Assembly (NCBI RefSeq): GCF_001522545.3
Contig: NC_031799.1
Coordinates: 44,678,981 to 44,742,980 of the forward strand
Origin: Parus major
Lineage: Eukaryota; Chordata; Aves; Passeriformes; Paridae
Direction: 5' to 3'
Length of the DNA: 64,000 nt
The translations under genes were made by a program, and so were the position numbers. This document shows, piece by piece, positions 13,833 to 25,500 of this stretch. The notes under the pieces were generated by a model. It saw only the letters and a list, made by a program, of their open reading frames with translations. It was not told the DNA's origin and did no database searches. Each line of letters begins with the position of its first letter. Position 1 is the stretch's first letter.

Positions 13833-16449
13833 ACCAGCAGTAAGATTAGAGATATGGAGGAAGAGGGGGTGAGTTGCCTTTATTCTTGTGAAGTGTGTGA
13901 TTCTCCGTAACTATAGGTCATCATTGAAATTTATGCTGTGCTTTTGGGGCAGATTTATGTAGCTCTTTGCAGCTTATTGTGTGCTCACAGGAAGGAAGAT
14001 GCCTGTATGGCTTGGCCTGGCTGCTGCAGTCCAGGCCTGGTCTGTTTGGAGGTAAGGGAGGAGGGAAGAGATCTGTATGGACCTGAGGGTAGCATGCAGA
14101 GCAAGTGTACAGGCTGCAGGGGTATAGCAAAGGGAGGAAGATTGGCTTTTTTCTCACGTCTCACCCAGCAGGCTGGTGTTTTCTCCCCAGAAGCCAGTTA
14201 CCCTCTGCTGGTTTGTGTTTGGATGAAAATCAAACAGTAAAAATTGCAAAGACTCTTTGATGTGCTTAGTCTACATTGAGGCAGAGCTACCTGACTAGCT
14301 CAGGAGGCTGCTGCATTTCCTGACTGCTATCTGGACAGGGAATGTCTGGTTATAGTTTCAAAGTCTGGAAAAGGACATATAGCTTTAATGGTAAATAATC
14401 AGGCAGATGGTGTCCAATAGCTTGAAAATAGGCCATTCCTGTGGAAATGCTTTCAACTGGATTGGCTGATTGTACACATGACATTTTCTTAGCATGACCT
14501 ACCAGTCATGGCTGTAGAAATCCTATATTTTCAGCATGGATTTGGCTTGTCTCTCAGTGAATGTTGTCTGGTCAATAGCATCCACTAGGAGTTCTCTGAA
14601 GCCAAACAAATGGAAAATGATTACTTTAGAGTATGATAAACCCCAGCCTGCATTCAAACCTTTGTTCAGACATAAAGTAGTTTCAATTTGTTTTTGTCCA
14701 GTTAACTTTAAAATGTAACAGACGTCCTTTTCAAGATAGCCAGGGCTTAGTTTGATGTAACTTGCCAGAGTGTCTCCCTGGAGTTATTTTAGTTGAGTGC
14801 AATTTTTACCAACAAAGTGAATTCTTTCCCTTTTTTCAAACATGAGATGTGAGTGAATGTTGGTATTCACCCTCCCAGAATTAATGCTATGTTATGTGCT
14901 TTCATATTGGGTTACATACACAGTGATTTGGATCCAGAGGTAAGTCTAGCTGTAGTGGGGACAGCATGATTTCACGTCTGCTGGAATTTGCACCTTTCTG
15001 TAGAAGACAGATGGTTATTCTGGGGGAGGAAAGTTCCACCTGTTTGTTTCCATATCTGCTCTGTAATCCCAAAATTTGCTTTACATCGTCTCAGTACATT
15101 GAGTATGCTTACTCATGTGTGAGTTTCATAGTGTTGGCAAATACTTTCAGTTCTAGAGTGCCTTTGATGGTGTTTGAGGCAAATGTCTAGGAGGAGTTAA
15201 TTACACACAGAGTAACCAGATCTTAGAAAATAAAACTCTTATGAGTAATCTTTGAAAAAATTCAAAGCAGTATATCTGAGCTTACTTCCTTTAAAAATAA
15301 AAATAATAAATCAGTAGGTAGTTGGAAAGCTTGTTACAGTTGTTGAGTTTCGGTGTGAAAACCAGTGGTGGCATGAATGTAAGCACGAAGAGATGTGCTC
15401 AGAAGACATGGCAGTGTTTTACTTGCCAGGTGCTGAAAGAGGGCTGCTCCCTGCACAGGACTGTACAGCTCCATTCAAAGGTGCCCACAGGCATCCCATG
15501 TTCAGCCTAGGAAGTTTCCACCACAAGTCCTTCCTTGGCTTCCTGCCTCTCTGGGGCTTGGTGACCAATTTCTGCAGTGGTTGGAGCAGCTGACTAGAGG
15601 TACAGAGATTCTACATCTGTTTGGCTTCAAAGACACCTGTTGGTGAAAAGTGCTCTCTTGTCCCTTTTAAGGGACTGCCGTTCTCATGGGGTGTGCATTG
15701 CCTGAGGCAGGGGAGAGTTGGACCAGCAGCCAGTCTGGGTCAGGCCCTGAGGCCACTACCTTGGGAGAGCCCTGCTGTGCTGGAGGTGGGGAGGCAGCAG
15801 CTTCTGGAGGGTTGTCTTCTCTGATCTCTCTTTACTGACAACAGAAAGATCCCTGGGGTAGGAGCTGTGGCAGCCAGACAGTTTCCTTGAGGCAAATGGA
15901 ATGGGAATGTTTACGTTCTCTGGCCTGATCCAGAGAGCCATTCCTGCCCGAAATAGATGCAGTGTCTTAGAGGAGACACAAAGCAGGAAACAGTAGCCTG
16001 TGACTGTTCTTGCAGATGAGAAAGGAAGGGCCTAAACAAGGAAAAGCCATGTTTAATTCAGATAGGTGGCTGAGGAGCTGTGTGGCTAGGAGCCTGTCAG
16101 GCCAGGTTCTGTGGTGGTCAGGCAAACCGTCTTCTAAGGGAGCAGGATTGCCCCTGCTTCAGCCTGCCCCTTCGTATCATCTATATTAATCAAGTCACAG
16201 GCAAAACTCCATTGAGTTAAGTGTGGTGAGTCCATTCCCTCTGATCAGCCAGGATCCAAAATATGAGTACCTGTGGAGCCATAGGAGGCAGAGGATGCAT
16301 GGGTTGGTGATGTCTAGACTGGCAGGCTCAGAGCAGGATAAGCTGCTGAGAGCCTTCAGCAGATGGCTGTGTGTCTGGGACCTCCTCATGGGATGAAAAG
16401 AGAACTTACCAGGAACTCTGTCTTTTCCTCCCTTCTCCCCCTCCCTCAG

Positions 16450-16596
16450 GTGGTCTTTGCTTTGAATCAGACTCTCTTGCAGCAGGAGAGCCTCCGAGCA
16501 GGCAGTTTCCAGATCCCCTATACGACAGAAGACCTTATCAAGCATTACAACTGTGGGGACCTCACCTCCATCATCTTCAACCATGACACTTCTCAA
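16450..16596 (+). CDS. TRABD2A: TIKI protease, first coding exon in window (49 codons)
   Basis: The exon is 147 bp and both ends are phase 0. The acceptor is a pyrimidine-rich tract ending in CAG at 16447-16449, and the donor is GTGAGT at 16597. It encodes residues beginning [18 protein letters not shown] and ending NHDTSQ, and includes the family block [15 protein letters not shown]. The NQT triplet is a potential N-glycosylation site. This is internal to the TraB-like domain, between the two metal-site GxxH motifs. A 146-residue open frame runs from 16363 to 16803, but the splice sites and family conservation limit the coding part to 16450-16596. Confidence 0.93.
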
Positions 16597-19500
16597 GTGA
16601 GTCTTGCCACTGCAGCCCTTCTACTACACACATCTCCCTGTAGTGCTAATCCCTGTAACACGTGTGCTTGTCCCTCCTCAGGCAGGCCCTTTCTGGGTGA
16701 GGGCCAGGGGCATGTTGCTGGCTCCCTGGCACATCTGCTTTCCCAAGCCTTCTCTTCCAGAAATCTGCACCAACTCAAGCTCTCTCTTGCATGCAAGCAC
16801 TGAAGGTGCAACTGGCTTTCCCTTTTGGATGAGTGCCGTGTTTGCTGTAGCATCAAAGCTTTATGAGTTAATAATTTACTTTCTTAAGGGTCCTGTGGAA
16901 TTATACTAACTTAGGTATGAGCAAACTTAATTCCAACAGAGAGCGACAGCAGGCTCTCTTGTCTGAATAGGAACAGAGAAATGCACTTGTGACTTGGATG
17001 CCTATGTAAGGCTGGACGAGTTACAAGGTTTTTTGTGTCCTCTGTCAGTATGGTTATGTGCTGTGGATAAGTCCCAAAGAAGAGAAATGGTGTAGGAAAA
17101 GAGGCCTTCTGAGACCTCACAGACTTGGGTTTATGGAGATGGTTTCCTAAGCAGCACAATGGAATGCAACACTGATCTTTAAACCATGAGAAAATGCCCA
17201 GCAGGGACCAATTTGGCCTATTTGGGCTGTTAGATTAACTAACCTCGGGCTGAGACATCAGGCTTCTCTGTTCTTGTCTGTGAGATATTGCCTGGCAATT
17301 TGTGCACATCTGTGAAAACACAAGCTCTGTCCTTAGAGTGCTGAAAAGGCAGGTGTTGATACCTGAGCTTTCTGTGCTGAATAACCATTTTGCTATCACC
17401 CTTTGATACATATGGTGCAGAGCTGCAGAGTCAGTCCTTGCTTCTCTGGTGCCAAGCTTTGCGTCTGCTGCTGCCTCTGCTGCACCCTCCTGCAGGTGCA
17501 GGCGTTCTGGTCATTAATACTGCTTAGCTTTTACACCATGTATTCTATGCAGAGGTTTCAAAGGATTTCTCAGAGGAGAACAGCATTTTAAGAGGGTGAA
17601 GGTGCTGCATCTCTATCCTGTGGAGATGTTACAGACTGCAGACATTGCCCCTAGGTCCTTGGAGAGAGCAGCTCTTTCTGAGACATGCGTGTTGCCAAGG
17701 GAACTACTGTCCTTTACTTAATGTGAGGGGCTCCACCTCAGGGCACTCTCCTTGGCATCAGAGCTGAATACTGATAGTTTGCAACACCGTCAGTATACGT
17801 TTTAAGCAGACCTTCTAAGTAAGTTGTATTTGACTCCATGCTTGCCCAGTAGATGACTACTGTCATCTGTGGGCTAACTACCCTTTGGAAATATCCCAGT
17901 GGTCTCTTAGTGGCTCCAAAGTCTCTTCATCTACTGCAGCCTTGCTAGGGAAAGCTCCTGGCTTATTAGTGGCTCTGCTCTCCAGAAATCATCATTTGCA
18001 AGCCTTTCAGTTAACTGTCCCCATAACTGAGTGCCTAAAGCTACTTTCAAAAAGCCGGGATTGCTGCAACTACTGGAGACCCGTGTTTACTCTCCACTGG
18101 CAAGAGGTCAGGGTAATGTGCAGCCACAGCTGTCCTTGGGGGCCCCAGGGGAGGAAGCCAGCTTTTTAAAAAGATACCGTCATGACAGGGCAACTGGAGG
18201 TGGTAACGCGTTCTTTCCTGGAAAAATCTGGCCCTCTTAAAGCTTAGGGATTTTTTTTTTTTAACTACTTCAAATAGCACAGTTATTCTTTGGCAGCCTG
18301 AGGGCTCTGATAGCAGTCAGATTCTCTTAGAAGAGCATAATTATCATTATAGTTATGTCATACCTATGGCAGTTTAAGAAAGAGGTATGTAGTTGAAGGC
18401 AGTTAGGGGCAATTACTTATATTCTTCAACTGAGCAATCAGGATTTAGGATCTTTAGTGTGGCAAAATGATAGTATTTGTTGACTTTGAATAAAAAAAGA
18501 AAAATCCATCTGGCTAGCTTATGAAATGATATTTTGAGAGAAATGAATCACCATGCATCATTAGAAGTTTGTTAAGTAATTTTTTAGCTTGCTTTGGGTT
18601 TTGTCTTACTGTTTGTGCCTTGAGGGGTGAAGTAGTTGCTACACTCTGTGTGGAGCAAAAATGCTTGCGCATGATGGCTGGCTGTGAAATAAATTCCCCT
18701 TTCATGAGGACTTTTTTTTTCTACTTTAGGTCCCAAATTTCATTAATGCTACACTTCCAGCCCATGAACGCATTACTGCCCAAGAAATAGACAGCTACTT
18801 CCGGCAGGAGCTCATCTACAAACGGAATGAGCGAATGGGCAGGAGGGTGAAGGACCTGCTGGAGGAGCACCCAGACAAGAGTTTCTTCTTTGCATTTGGA
18901 GCTGGTATGTGACTGTGGTCATTGTGGCTATTCAATCTGAACTCATCCTTCGTCCTTCAGAAACATTTTGCAAATGCTTGCCTCAGTTTAAAGAGGGGTC
19001 AGTATTTTTACCATGGTGGACATGGAACTCAGCTTTTCCCTGACAACTGAACCCTAGTAAGAAAACCTTTCAGTGCAGAAGACTGTTTTTCTTCAGTATG
19101 CAAAGAGCTCACAGTGCATGTACTTACTGCAATATCTGTTAATTAAAGACATATTTGTGGTATGCAGAAAAGATACTACAAAGATACTGCAGTGCATGCA
19201 CAGGAGGAACAGGTCAGAGACAAACACATATGTTTATTGTCTGGGCAAGAAATGCAAGAGGATAGGAGCAATAGGGAGCTGAGGTGAAAGGCAGCATGTC
19301 TGAGGCTGCACCAGTGCTTGAATGAGCTTTTCAAGGACATGTTCAAAAGAAGAGTATGCCAAATTGTGTGAATCTAAGGGACTCAGTAAATGCAAGGGAA
19401 GAAGCAAAGCCTTTCAGTTTTGCCTTTCATTTCCTGCTGCAGCTCCTTACCTCCTTCACTGCACTTCCACAAGGAAGTTGTGTCTCCTGCTATTTTGTAG

Positions 19501-22500
19501 CAGCACAGTGAGCCCAGCTGGGGAAAACTTATTCCATTTTCTGCCTCTTAGCTGTCAGCAGGACTCTACGGGCACATCCAGCAGCACATCCAACTCAGTA
19601 AGGTTAGCATCTACACTTAAGAATAGGGCTGGATGGAAGATATGAACATGATTGTTTTGCCATGATTCCCATCCTTTGTTATAGCTCCAGGGAAAGGAAG
19701 AAGTTAGGATCAGTGTTAAAAAAGACAGGTGCTAATTCCCAGAGAAGTATCGCTTCTCCTCCGCCATAAGCCATATGGCCTTTGGGAAAGTGGGAAAACT
19801 GGGACTGGTGTCAGCATCCATGTGTGGTTTTCCAGTCTCAGTGCTGCTTTAGTGAGGATGAAAGATCTAGACAAGGCAAGGAAAATATTTATTTAAACAC
19901 TAAAAGCATTTGTATTCAGAGTCTGTGAGAATTTCTGTACTTTCAGCAGGGAGTTGTGCTTACAAGCTTAGCATAACAAGAACCCAGTGTGTGAGAGCTG
20001 GAATGTCAGGAAAGGTGTCTGACCATGTTTGTTCAGATGTGTGTGAAGATTGTAACCTGCAATCTTCCTCTAGTATCACTGCTCTGTGCAACTTGCCATC
20101 ACAAAGAACAGTGAAGCAGGCCCTGGTTGTGTAGGTTCTGGTCATGTCTTTCTGTAGGCTAAGACCAGGGTGTTGCCCCACTCCACTGCTGAAGTTTGAA
20201 CCTGCTGCACTGATGTTTCTGACAAAAGCATGTGCCAGCCACAAGTCCAAGCTGAGTCTGTTGCAGGCAGCTACTCTTCCATCAGGAGGCCAGTTGCAGA
20301 TATTTGGGCTTTGGTTACTGCATCACAGCTTGAGTGATGAGCAGCCTGTGTAAGCAGACATTTGTGTCATTCTGACATGACCCAGAACCTTTGACAGGAG
20401 AAAGCTTCCTTCCCCTCCCTGCACACATTCTAAATCCCAGCTGCTGCAAATCACATGTCTTTAGATGGTTTTGTGACGTTTGTTTCCCCTCCCATCAATG
20501 TCTTTCTGTTCCTGCCCTTCTGCCTCAGACCGTCTCCATTGTCACTGGTGCGCACAGCACTGCCCCAGAGTCCAGAAGCGCAGCAGGACCAGGACAGATC
20601 CCTGTCCTTAATTTCTCAGCATTCTTGTTCTCAGCTTTCATGACAGTACTAAAATCCTTTCCCAGGCTTCCTGTAATCTTGCATTTCTTTTTCCTTTTAT
20701 TTTCCTGGTTACCCCTTTTCCGTGTCCTTATTGCCAACATTTCTGTGCTGCAGCCTTGTGGCTAAATGAAGGCCCTTGATCTTCAGCCTATGTGTACATG
20801 GCTTGATCTCCAAGCACCCAGTGTGCTCTTTTCATGATTTTCCATCATACTTTTGAACCCAGACAGCTTCCCTGTCTTCTCTGGGGACTTTGGACAGATT
20901 TTGAAATTGTCTCTAATTACTCTCTGGCTTTGATACCAGTCTGTCTTCTGTTCTCATCTGCTCTTCCAAATAGTTCTGTTCAAAGGATAGTGCCAGCCTC
21001 CAACATTTCCCAGCACAATTCTTGATTACGCCCTTGTTTGACTGCATGAGATTTTTTGGTGGGTTTTTGTTTGTTTGCGTATTTGTTTTGTTTGTTTCAT
21101 TTGTTTCTTATTAAGCATCTAATCGAGAAGTAGCATCATAGGATATATTGCAGAAAATAGATCAATTTCTACAGATTTCTGAGGTTTCCTGCATGCATAT
21201 TACAATTATGAATGCAGTCTTTCATTGTTTTCCAGCAAGCTAATTCAGCTTTTTGCTTATGCAGATTGCTGTATGTGATAGATAATTATGTGGAAGAGTT
21301 ATTTTTATGCCAGCAAGCAGTGAAGATGAACAAATATCTTGTGATCAGTTTTATGCATTGCTTTGAATTGTACTGCTGTTAATTACTGTGAAAAGGTTCC
21401 AAGAAAGTCTTCACACAAGGCAGTTTAAAATGAGCAGCAGGAAAAGAGAAGAAAAAAGTTATAGGAGTGGAAAAAATCATGACTGTATGGTGATTTGCCT
21501 TTTTCTGACCACCAGTGAAGAAAGTATCTCCTAGCAGTAGCTTATAAACTTCAGGACAAGGTTGTATTCAAATGGTAGTAGGATATTTAAGGGTCTCCCA
21601 GTTAGGAAAAGGGAGAGAAGATTTTCAGTTGTTTTCTTTCCAGATTTTTTTCCTATATTTATTTTTTAAAAAGCTAGGCTTTTTGTAAGGAAAGTTCAAT
21701 TTTTCCACTAACAAAACGCCATTGAAAAAACAACTTTTTATCATCAGTTGCATGCATACAAAATCATGGTTTGTGGGTGACTGTGGGATTACATATACCT
21801 TCTCTTGTTACTTGAAATACTCTTGGTATTTTTATTTTAAATGGAGGAAAATCAGAAAATACTGATTTATTTTATGTTCTTACTGGATTGATGGGATTTA
21901 GAGATGTGTAATACATTGTGCAAAAGTAGTCTCCTGTCTTTTTAGGTCGTGATAGAGCTGCATGGCTACAGACGTTGACTTCTTACATATGTGTGTATTA
22001 TGTATGGTAATTTGGGCCATAATCAATTTGATCATTAGATTCAGCACATTTTATGCCTTTTTAAAAATCAATCAGGCAAACTCTCCCTATATTTGGTCAA
22101 AAATGCTTCACAGTCAGAGCTAATTTTATTTGGAAGTAATTTGCACTAAAGTGGAAATCTGTTAAAAAATAACAGATTTTGCTGAAAAGATCCAACACAC
22201 TTTGCTTTTGGCTAGAGTGCAAACAAGGAAAATTTCAAGCCACAGTAAGTCTCTTTGAGGGAATTAGAGGAAAGCATGGGAAGAGAGAGCTGGCAATGCC
22301 AGCAGCACTCCTCTATGTTCAGTTAATATTTATCTTAATTGTGGACAGGCCTTTACGTATGGCACACCAGGGTTACAAGCTAGGCCTACTCCCTGTTCCC
22401 AGCGGTGGAACTTGTGAAGAAAGCCAGAGATAATCTTTCACCAGCAGTCTTCCTCCCATATGCATTTTTAATTTCTCTGAATTCTTGTGTGGCACAGTCA

Positions 22501-25500
22501 GGATCTGGATGCTAAGCCAGTGTAAGTGATGGCACACGTGATTCTGCAGCTGGCAAGGCAATGCTGTAGGTTTCTGGTTTGTCTAGGAAGGGAACACTGA
22601 TGTAGTGAGAACTGCACTGTCCTGCTTTACTGTGGAGAGTTTTACCACTTGTCTAAGCTACCAGGTGCTGCATGCTGCATGCTGGCTAAGCCTTCCCAGA
22701 GTCAAGGGATAGTTGATACTGACATAGGGCTCTGGAAATTGTCTGACTCATCCCTCTGCTCAGAGCAGGATCATACAGAGAGCAGTTTTCCTAGGACTGG
22801 ACTCTCCTTGAGTAATCTCTTCTAGTGTTTCATCATTAAAGATGCTTTTTCTTATGTTTGTGTGGTACTTACTATGTATCAATTTTTGTCCATTGCCTCT
22901 TGTCCTTTCATGGGGAAAAGTTCTGCTCAGTCCATTTTGCAATCTCCTATCAGGTATTTATGCATAAGTTATGGCCCCCAAACCTTCTCTTGTCCAGGCA
23001 AAATAGTCTCAGCCTCTCCTAGTATGACATATCTTCTAATTGTTTCATCATCTTTGTGGCTCTTTGCAGCATTCTCTCCAGTGTGTCCTCATCTCTTTTG
23101 AACTGGGGAGCTCAGAGCTAGACACTGGATGGACCCAGATATATGTTACCAGGGCTGAGGAGCAGGGAAGAATCACCCCCCTCAGTCTGCTAGCCACACT
23201 TCTCCTCACACAGCCCAGGAGGCCATTGGCTGCCTTTGCCACAAGGACACATTGCTGGCTTAAGGCCTACTTGATGACCACCAAGATGCCACATATTTTT
23301 CTGCCAAACTAGTCTTCAGCCAGTTGGTGCTCAGCCTGTTGTACTGCCTGGAGCTATTCCTGCCCAGGTGCAGAACTTGATTTGCTGAGCTTTATGAACC
23401 AAGTTTCCCCTCATCATAAATCCATACTGACCACTCCCAACCATTTGCTTATCCCTGACACACTTGGAAATAGTTTACAGGCTAATTTGCCTCATCACAT
23501 CCCCCAGGAACAGAGGTGTGGCTGAGCAGTTTATAATTCCCCAGATCCTTCTTCCTGCCCTTCTTGAAGACAAGAGTTATACTTGCTTTCTTTCAGTTCT
23601 CAGGGACCTTCTCCACTTGCCATGACCTTTTGAAGGTAACTGAGAGTGGCTTCTAGTGACATTAAGCAAGATCACAGTTTCTCTGAATGCATCCTGTAGG
23701 GACTTGAACATGGTTGGTCTATTTGAATGTTCCTTAACCTGATCCTTCTCCACCTGTAGTGAACCTTCTTTGCCCTGGATTTTCCTCCTAGTCATAGAAA
23801 CTCAAGATTCCTGAAGGCTGGTTTACCATTAAATAAGGGAACAAAGACATTTAATGCTTGGCCTTTTCTGCATTCTTTGTCATCGTGTCTTTCAGTGCCC
23901 CTTTCAGTGCTTAGATTATATTTATCTTGTCTATGTTTTACTGCTGATGTGCTAGTAGAGACATTCCATGTTCCTCTTAATGTTTCTAACCAGATTCAAC
24001 TCAAAATGGGTTTTGCTTGACCATGGTCATTTTATTCAGTTTTATTTCTTTAGCTTATGGTTTCTGTTGAAAGGGCTGAAGAATAAGAGAGGGAAAAAAA
24101 GCATTGGGAATTTATTATGTTGGAGGAAGCATACTTAGTGGCTTGAGATCCTGACTTTATTTTGACAGACAAGACCTCTGGTGAAGCCAGGTTTCTAGAA
24201 GCCAAGTTAAAATTCCCTCTTGTCTCTTATGCCTCTTTGAACAGTAGAGAAACTCCAAAGTGTCAGTTCATGAATAAGAGGTACAGAGGGATCTAAGATT
24301 CCTTATATCCCTCTGGAAGAAATTACTGACTTCAGTGAGAGAGACTGGCTGATTTGACAACCTCAAAAGCTGGTCTTCTTAATCTTGAGAACACTGGAAA
24401 ATTCCTTTTTCTCTTAGAGCTATTTTTCCTTTTTGCTCCTGGAAAAAACATCATTCTGAGGCTTTAAAAGTGTATTGGATGTTGGTAAGCCACCATTCAC
24501 ACAAAGAAAAAGAGGATGTTGGTGAGAACTTCTTCAGCTGCCATTTCTTCTGATTACTAAAGGAAATAACAAATGTGTTTATTTGGCATTAGTCAGACTG
24601 TATGGAGTCAAACCTCCAGGGAATGAGTGTTTTTTTTTTTCCCAGACAGAATGTGTTACCACCAGTGGTTACCCCAGTCTGCTGTAGTCCACCAAATGGC
24701 TTCTTTCAGCTTCTCTAGGTTTTGAGGCAATCCCTGTGATGTGAGAAGTCAGTTTTGTGACAGCCTTAGGTGCCACATGTGTTGGATCCATAGGCATGTC
24801 TAAACCCTTTTCCATCAATCCTTATGCTATTAAAAAAATTAAAATAAAAAAAAAAATCAAATCATAACTCTGAGTGGTGTGTTAGGTGATGTTATTTTCA
24901 TGTAGAGCTGTTCAGTCTTCTTGACATTTTCTGTTTCACCTGGAATCTTTAGATTCCAGATGAATTTAGATGTGAAATTATGCAAGAGGAGCAATATTTA
25001 TTGTCTCGGGGTAAGAAAAGATGGGAGAAAGGACCTGTTAACAGTGCCAAGCCCAGGATGTCTCTGTCCAGCTTGTATGAGTGTTTATACCTATAAAACA
25101 AAGCCAAACAAAAACCTGCCATGGGAATATGAAAGTTGCTCAGGGAAATGAGATATCACTTTGAAATGTGGTGGGAATTCAGAATCCGCCATGGAAAATT
25201 TGAAGCTGCCATCAGTGCATTTGGAATTGGAGATACGGGCCGCACAGGGAATGTAGACTTCCTATGCCTTATGTAAAAGATCTGAAATTTTTAATGAATA
25301 ACTCATGAAAAGTCTATAAGAAGGTGAGTATTTGTGGATTCTAGAAGGGTCAAAAAAAAGCTGGGGGGAGGGGCAGGAAGAACGTAGTGATAAAATAGAT
25401 TTAAAAAACAGATTAAATGAGTCTTGTGGGGCCATGTCACTTCTCTCTGGGCTCAAAGGGTTTGCTGATTGCCTGCATGCCTCTGTCTCTGGAATGCAAC

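Larger units (their letters stand above)
1..16449 (+). other. Upstream intron of the TIKI gene (3' part)
   Basis: No open frame here matches the missing N-terminal half of the TIKI protease (signal peptide, GTIH motif and the block rich in conserved tryptophans), although the expected exon of about 0.5 kb would be easy to see. I therefore read the whole stretch as the end of the phase-0 intron that precedes 16450. Contents I can name are a direct duplication (428-784 and 2463-2930), an (AAAC)n run near 9370-9389, poly-A and poly-T runs (about 7407-7422, 9929-9941), and two overlapping antisense open frames at 13382-13832. No CR1 copy or RNA gene was recognised. The rest shows ordinary unique intronic composition. 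Confidence 0.7.

Noticed and set aside
1..16449. Search for the missing TIKI exons (signal peptide, GTIH motif).
   Set aside because: No frame with the expected conserved blocks is present, so those exons must be upstream of the window.
16363..16803. Full 146-codon open frame as a gene on its own.
   Set aside because: Only 16450-16596 matches the TIKI family, and clear acceptor and donor sites bound that part.
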